From Patescibacteria group bacterium (GTDB lineage Bacteria; Patescibacteriota; Doudnabacteria; UBA920): 9,137 nucleotides of DNA. A program made the position numbers and the translations under genes. The notes beneath the pieces were generated by a model. The model worked only from the letters and a program-made list of their open reading frames with translations, was not told the origin of the DNA and did not search any database. The stretch spans positions 1 to 9,137 of the forward strand of contig JAMDEL010000074.1 in assembly GCA_023487095.1 (NCBI GenBank), given 5' to 3'. How positions within the stretch are numbered: the first letter of the stretch is position 1; each line of letters begins with the position of its first letter. Shown piece after piece: positions 6,613 to 9,137 of the stretch.

Positions 6613-6641
6613 CAGCCCTCCCGGAAGTACCGGGAAGACTG
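6613..6641 (-). promoter_or_regulatory. Stem-loop in the leader between the PhnB-type gene and the exporter gene
   Basis: On the minus strand CAGTCTTCCCGG pairs over 12 bp with CCGGGAGGGCTG around a TACTT loop. Two of the pairs are G-U. In plus-strand RNA those positions become A-C mismatches, so the structure is best formed in the cluster's transcript. No T-run follows, so it is not a normal terminator. It may be an mRNA processing or stability element, or a translation-control element for the exporter. Confidence 0.5.
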
Positions 6642-6671
6642 CCGTGTTTTTTGACTAATTTTTATGATTTA

Positions 6672-7136
6672 TTAACCGCCGTGCGCCTGCTCTAGCAGGC
6701 CAATATCAATTTTTTTCATTTTCAGCATAGCCTCCATAACCCTTTTTGACTTGACCGGATCTTTGTCCCCCATTAGTTCCCCCAGGGCCTTGGGCACAAT
6801 TTGCCAAGACAGGCCAAATTTATCCTTTAGCCAGCCACACTGCTCCGCTTTGGGGTCGGCCGAAAGTTTTTCCCAGTAATAGTCAACTTCTTCCTGGGTT
6901 TCGCAGTGAACTACAAAGGATATGGATTCATTGAACTTAAAAAGCGGGCCGCCGCTAATTAGGGCAAACTCCTGGCCAAACAACTCCATGGTCAGGTTTT
7001 CAACATTGCCCGAGGGGGTATCGCGAAGAATTGACGAGCTTTTAATTTTTGCATCCTTGAAAACAGAAACATAAAATTCCGCAGCCTCTTTGGCGTTGTT
7101 ATCAAACCATAAAAACGGGGTGATTTTTTGCGTCAT
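6672..7136 (-). CDS. PhnB/YjdN-type VOC-superfamily protein
   Basis: 154 residues, usual for the PhnB-like branch of the vicinal oxygen chelate superfamily (often named 3-demethylubiquinone-9 3-methyltransferase domain). The N-terminal ITPFLWFDNNAKEAAEFYVSVF is the family opening. The late block CGWLKDKFGLSWQIVP (100-115) is its most diagnostic stretch, followed by a variable helical tail. The fold is paired beta-alpha-beta-beta-beta units; no metal ligand set or reaction can be assigned. The methyltransferase name is historical and is not supported by any SAM motif here. It lies 18 bases after the four-helix membrane protein gene, with AAAGGA seven bases before the ATG. It is the fourth cluster gene and one of two VOC proteins in it. 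Confidence 0.88.
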   Translation of the reverse strand: MTQKITPFLWFDNNAKEAAEFYVSVFKDAKIKSSSILRDTPSGNVENLTMELFGQEFALISGGPLFKFNESISFVVHCETQEEVDYYWEKLSADPKAEQCGWLKDKFGLSWQIVPKALGELMGDKDPVKSKRVMEAMLKMKKIDIGLLEQAHGG

Positions 7137-7154
7137 AAATTATTCCTTTGCAAA

Positions 7155-7523
7155 TTATTTTTTAAGCTTTCCACCCACCCAGACAAACACCGGACCGCTC
7201 ACGGCAAGCGCCACGGGATACCAATGATTGCCCAAATGCCACCCGGCAACTGCGCCGCCCACGCCGCCGATAGCGCCTAAAACCATGGACACATAGATAT
7301 GCTTCATGGGGTTCATAGGGGCCAGCGCTGCCGTCACATAACCTCCCAGAATTGTGTAAAGGCTTCTGTAAACAAGCGCCAAGGCAAGCATCCAGGTCAC
7401 GTACGCCCCAGGGTTAGTCACGGGTGGAAAAACCCCAAATTTTTCCAAGAGAGTGTCCGTGACAACAGATAAAACCACAACTGCCAAAAAACCGGCCACA
7501 ACAGCCCAAATACTTTTTAACAT
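7155..7523 (-). CDS. Small four-helix membrane protein of unknown function
   Basis: 122 residues, mostly hydrophobic, with helices at about 4-24, 41-66, 75-96 and 101-118 and a basic KLKK end. Features to search with include the N-terminal WAVVAGFLAVVVLSVVTD, GGYVTAALAP (60-69) and the HWYPVALAV segment before the last helix. I recall similar unnamed proteins from other bacteria, but I cannot name a family or function. It lies 50 bases after the DUF1761 gene and 18 bases before the PhnB-type gene, so it is probably co-transcribed with both. Two membrane proteins of this size side by side could form a complex, but nothing in the sequence proves it. No strong Shine-Dalgarno site is seen. Confidence 0.8.
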   Translation of the reverse strand: MLKSIWAVVAGFLAVVVLSVVTDTLLEKFGVFPPVTNPGAYVTWMLALALVYRSLYTILGGYVTAALAPMNPMKHIYVSMVLGAIGGVGGAVAGWHLGNHWYPVALAVSGPVFVWVGGKLKK

Positions 7524-7573
7524 GTTATTAATCTTTTAAATATTTTACAAACACACTCGCGCATTAAAATCTG

Positions 7574-7990
7574 CTACCAACTGCCAATTATTGCTCCCAT
7601 GGTTGCCATAACCACCAGCGAACACCCGGCTTCAAACAGCCACAATTTATAATTCCGCCCCATCCAAATGACTTCAATGGAGGTTGTCGTTACCAAAAAA
7701 CCCAGCCAAATCCATAAGGCACAAATCACGCCGTTCCAGGTGCCTACGCCCATATACGGAGAAGCGGAGGCAAATAAGTAGATTACGGCCAAAACATAAG
7801 CAGTCACAAAATTGGACAAGAGGTTCCATAACATTTGCGGGACCATGTCCGCAAATTTTTCTTTTCCCGTTGGGTGTATATTTGCCAATTTCATCCACAC
7901 TTTTCCCAAAAGGGGTCCATGGAATAAAAACCCCAAAACGAAAGCAATTATTGCCGACACGGTTACTGCCGCTAAATTGATTGGTGGCAT
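7574..7990 (-). CDS. DUF1761-family four-helix membrane protein
   Basis: 138 residues. The N-terminus INLAAVTVSAIIAFVLGFLFHGPLLGKVWMKL is the family hallmark: an IN-x-A-V start, a helix, a PLLFGK-like turn and W-M. Helices are expected at about 5-24, 55-75, 84-103 and 117-136. His24, Trp32 and Trp109 stand out as polar or aromatic residues at membrane boundaries. DUF1761 proteins are widespread and have no established function. The gene lies 34 bases after the first VOC gene and 50 bases before the unknown four-helix gene. Its place in a cluster with VOC proteins and a drug exporter suggests an envelope or stress role, by inference only. Confidence 0.85.
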   Translation of the reverse strand: MPPINLAAVTVSAIIAFVLGFLFHGPLLGKVWMKLANIHPTGKEKFADMVPQMLWNLLSNFVTAYVLAVIYLFASASPYMGVGTWNGVICALWIWLGFLVTTTSIEVIWMGRNYKLWLFEAGCSLVVMATMGAIIGSW

Positions 7991-8024
7991 AAATTTTGTC
8001 TTAATGTTTTATTTAATTATTTTT

Positions 8025-8441
8025 TTACATCATTTCGGAAGGCTGGATAAGAGAAGTCTTATTGCCCTCTGTGTCTATAAAAGAAACGTAAAGTCCCACT
8101 CCGGGAATCTCGTCGGGCTCGCCGGGTTTTTGTCCGCCCACTATCTTGCCACCCGCCTCTTCTACCTTTTTCATAGCTGCACGGATATCGTCCACCCCAA
8201 TTACAACGGAAGGGTGCGGATTATCCTTAGTTTTCTGGTAAAATCCTCCGTTTATCCTTCCAGGTTTGGTTGGAAAATTTGTTTTAGGGTCTATTTCCGA
8301 GGTGTGCACAACTACATAATTGCCCATTTCCGGGCCCAGCATTTGAGGCTGCCAGCCAAATGCTTTTGAGTAAAAATCAGCCATACGATTTTTGTCTTCG
8401 TATGGCATTTCAAAATGGACTACGGGATACATCGTGCTCAT
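8025..8441 (-). CDS. VOC-superfamily glyoxalase/dioxygenase-like protein
   Basis: 138 residues, two beta-alpha-beta-beta-beta modules. Module one runs VVHFEMPYEDKNRMADFYSKAFGW (7-30) to GRINGGFY. Module two runs VVIGVDDIRAAMKKVEEAGGKIV to GVGLYVSFIDTEGNKTSLIQP. These are the usual VOC landmarks (AxFYxxxFGW; VDDI; GxxxxFxDxEGN). His9 and Glu11 in the first strand lie where metal ligands occur in related enzymes, but the full set cannot be assigned. Family members include glyoxalases, fosfomycin-resistance proteins, extradiol dioxygenases and drug-binding proteins. It is the first gene of the minus-strand cluster and faces the HxlR regulator gene across a palindrome. ATG at 8441 has almost no room for a leader; an internal ATG at 8432 (Met4) is an alternative start just before the fold begins. 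Confidence 0.88.
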   Translation of the reverse strand: MSTMYPVVHFEMPYEDKNRMADFYSKAFGWQPQMLGPEMGNYVVVHTSEIDPKTNFPTKPGRINGGFYQKTKDNPHPSVVIGVDDIRAAMKKVEEAGGKIVGGQKPGEPDEIPGVGLYVSFIDTEGNKTSLIQPSEMM

Positions 8442-8450
8442 ATAAGGTTG

Positions 8451-8480
8451 TTAATAATTCACTTGCAATTTGCAAGTGAA
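8451..8480 (-). promoter_or_regulatory. Weak candidate promoter of the detoxification cluster
   Basis: On the minus strand TTCACT (8480-8475) and TATTAA (8456-8451) are 18 bases apart, with the -35 inside the palindrome. Initiation near 8443 would make a nearly leaderless transcript at the ATG at 8441. Both hexamers are poor matches, which could mean an activated promoter or wrong placement. Confidence 0.3.
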
Positions 8481-8481
8481 T
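8457..8481. promoter_or_regulatory. Perfect 25-bp palindrome, probable HxlR operator
   Basis: The left arm ATTCACTTGCAA (8457-8468), a single central T (8469), and the exact reverse complement (8470-8481) form a perfect inverted repeat between two divergent genes. HxlR-family proteins are dimeric winged helix-turn-helix regulators that bind inverted repeats, often next to their own gene. The left arm contains the plus-strand -35, and the right arm fills most of the spacer. Binding should therefore block the regulator's promoter, and probably the minus-strand start too. Confidence 0.75.
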
Positions 8482-8491
8482 ATAGTATACT
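8463..8491 (+). promoter_or_regulatory. Promoter of the HxlR regulator gene
   Basis: TTGCAA (8463-8468), a 17-base spacer and TATACT (8486-8491) make a good sigma-70-type promoter overlapping the palindrome. A start near 8498 would give a leader of about 30 bases to the ATG at 8528. Confidence 0.65.
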
Positions 8492-8527
8492 AAAACCAAA
8501 CTTACCAGTCAAGATATTTTGTCCACA

Positions 8528-8995
8528 ATGAAAAAACCGCGCCTGCGCTCCAACTGTCCTGTAAATTTTGCTTTGGAAACCTTCGGCGATACTTGGTCAT
8601 TGCTTATAATAAGGGATATCGTATTTTGGGGTAAAAAAACTTACGGGGAATTCCTGGATTCAAAGGAAGGCATTGCTTCCAACATCCTCTCCTCCCGGCT
8701 TTCCCACCTGGTCCAAAACGGCGTACTCATAAAAAAACCTGACAAAAACGACAAACGAAAATCCATCTATCAGCTGACTGAAAAGGGCTTGGATCTCATC
8801 CCCATGCTACTGGAAATGTCCGGCTGGGCAACTCGCAACGACCCAGAGACAACCTCCCCCAAAGATTTTGTGGAATATATTTTCGCCAACCGGGAAAAAA
8901 TGTTCAAGCTCATCCGCGAAACCGTAAAAACCGGCGGTTCCCTATTTGTTGGAAAAGACTGTGTGGTAAGCAAGCTCTTTAAATCAAGCCCATAA
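8528..8995 (+). CDS. HxlR-family winged helix-turn-helix transcriptional regulator
   Basis: 155 residues from ATG at 8528. The N-terminal SNCPV (8-12), ALETFGDTWSLLIIRDIVFWGKKTYGEF (15-42) and GIASNILSSRLSHLVQNGVLIKKP are the full HxlR signature: Cys-Pro, GDxWxLLIxRDI, the recognition helix and the wing. Cys10 is at the conserved position that senses quinones, aldehydes or oxidants in YodB and HypR of Bacillus subtilis. A second Cys is at 145. The C-terminal helix region (about 105-155) is longer than in minimal members. It is divergent from the VOC-led cluster and shares the palindromic region with it, so it is the likely regulator of both. A TTG in frame at 8519 would add three residues; neither start has a clear Shine-Dalgarno site, and I prefer ATG. 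Tandem TAA stops end the gene. Confidence 0.92.
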   Translation: MKKPRLRSNCPVNFALETFGDTWSLLIIRDIVFWGKKTYGEFLDSKEGIASNILSSRLSHLVQNGVLIKKPDKNDKRKSIYQLTEKGLDLIPMLLEMSGWATRNDPETTSPKDFVEYIFANREKMFKLIRETVKTGGSLFVGKDCVVSKLFKSSP

Positions 8996-8996
8996 T

Positions 8997-9027
8997 AAAA
9001 ACCCCCGCATGAAGCGGGGGTTTTTTG
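8997..9027. terminator. Probably bidirectional rho-independent terminator
   Basis: CCCCCGC (9002-9008) and GCGGGGG (9014-9020) form a 7-bp GC stem with an ATGAA loop. T6 follows on the plus strand and TTTTTATT on the minus strand. It starts two bases after the HxlR stop and lies 26 bases past the stop of the converging minus-strand gene, so it probably serves both. Confidence 0.9.
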
Positions 9028-9052
9028 TTACCAACCTAAACCAACAGGCCCT

Positions 9053-9137
9053 CTATTGGGTTGCAAAAGTCAAATATGTAACTTCCACTGTCTGGTTGGT
9101 GCCGCCCCCGCTATATGACAGAGTTAGGGATTCGGTC
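9053..9137 (-). CDS. C-terminal end of a probable BACON/Ig-like surface protein (5' part beyond window)
   Basis: The last 27 codons are in frame from the right edge to TAG at 9055-9053. The peptide begins TESLTLSYSGG, continues TNQTVEVTYLTF and ends ATQ. The N-x-x-V-x-V-T-Y pattern matches the closing strand of the repeats in the left-edge protein (NGSKTVSVTYNV, NSPQVASVSYQV), so a beta-sandwich repeat at the C-terminus is likely. The frame is short, and the support is the terminator just downstream plus the motif match. The rest of the protein is unseen. It converges on the HxlR gene. Confidence 0.6.
   Translation of the reverse strand, partial: TESLTLSYSGGGTNQTVEVTYLTFATQ

Noticed and set aside
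7812..8369. 185-codon plus-strand frame spanning two minus-strand genes
   Set aside because: It overlaps both the DUF1761 gene and the first VOC gene, each with family motifs, and it crosses their intergenic gap.
8519..8527. TTG at 8519 as the start of the HxlR regulator
   Set aside because: It adds only three residues outside the family's conserved region, and the ATG at 8528 is available; neither has a clear Shine-Dalgarno site, so the choice is not certain.
1..9137. Mobile elements, phage genes, toxin-antitoxin pairs or defence systems
   Set aside because: No transposase, integrase, terminal inverted repeats, nuclease or antitoxin motifs were seen in any frame of the window.

Overview
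The window comes from a bacterial chromosome using the standard code: the 925-codon reading frame at the left edge has no internal TAA, TAG or TGA. Three things are reminiscent of a Patescibacteria (CPR)-type bacterium or another lightly studied lineage: a large secreted repeat protein, several short membrane-anchored proteins of no recognised family, and first genes that look nearly leaderless. That placement is an inference; no rRNA or other phylogenetic marker is present. Shine-Dalgarno sites are used at some internal genes (AAAGGAG before the ABM gene, AAAGGA before the PhnB gene).

Left part (1-4499, all minus strand). A two-membrane-segment protein (4499-3870) ends in its own hairpin terminator. 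A second transcription unit follows: a bacteriohemerythrin with all seven diiron ligands, a small membrane-anchored protein, and a very large exported protein that runs off the left edge. The large protein has a signal peptide, a cysteine-rich N-terminal region, BACON-like beta-sandwich repeats (four complete and one cut by the edge), one IPT/TIG-like domain and one discoidin (F5/8 type C)-like domain. It is most likely a surface adhesin or carbohydrate-binding protein.

Middle (4500-4836). This 337-base gap has no convincing protein gene. It holds a minus-strand terminator for the downstream cluster and an unusual long plus-strand hairpin with a T-rich tail. The hairpin does not belong to any annotated gene and may end an unannotated small plus-strand transcript.

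Right part (4837-8995). Six minus-strand genes are closely spaced: VOC protein, DUF1761 membrane protein, unknown four-helix membrane protein, PhnB-type VOC protein, 14-helix DHA2 drug exporter and ABM-fold small protein. They end at a terminator. An HxlR-family regulator is transcribed divergently from the head of the cluster. A perfect 25-bp palindrome lies between them, over the -35 element and spacer of a good plus-strand promoter (TTGCAA-17-TATACT). I read the region as an HxlR-controlled detoxification and efflux cluster that responds to an electrophile or xenobiotic; the inducer is unknown.

Right edge. The regulator gene ends at a hairpin terminator that probably serves both strands. 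It converges with the last 27 codons of another minus-strand gene, whose C-terminus resembles the last strand of the BACON-like repeats of the left-edge protein.
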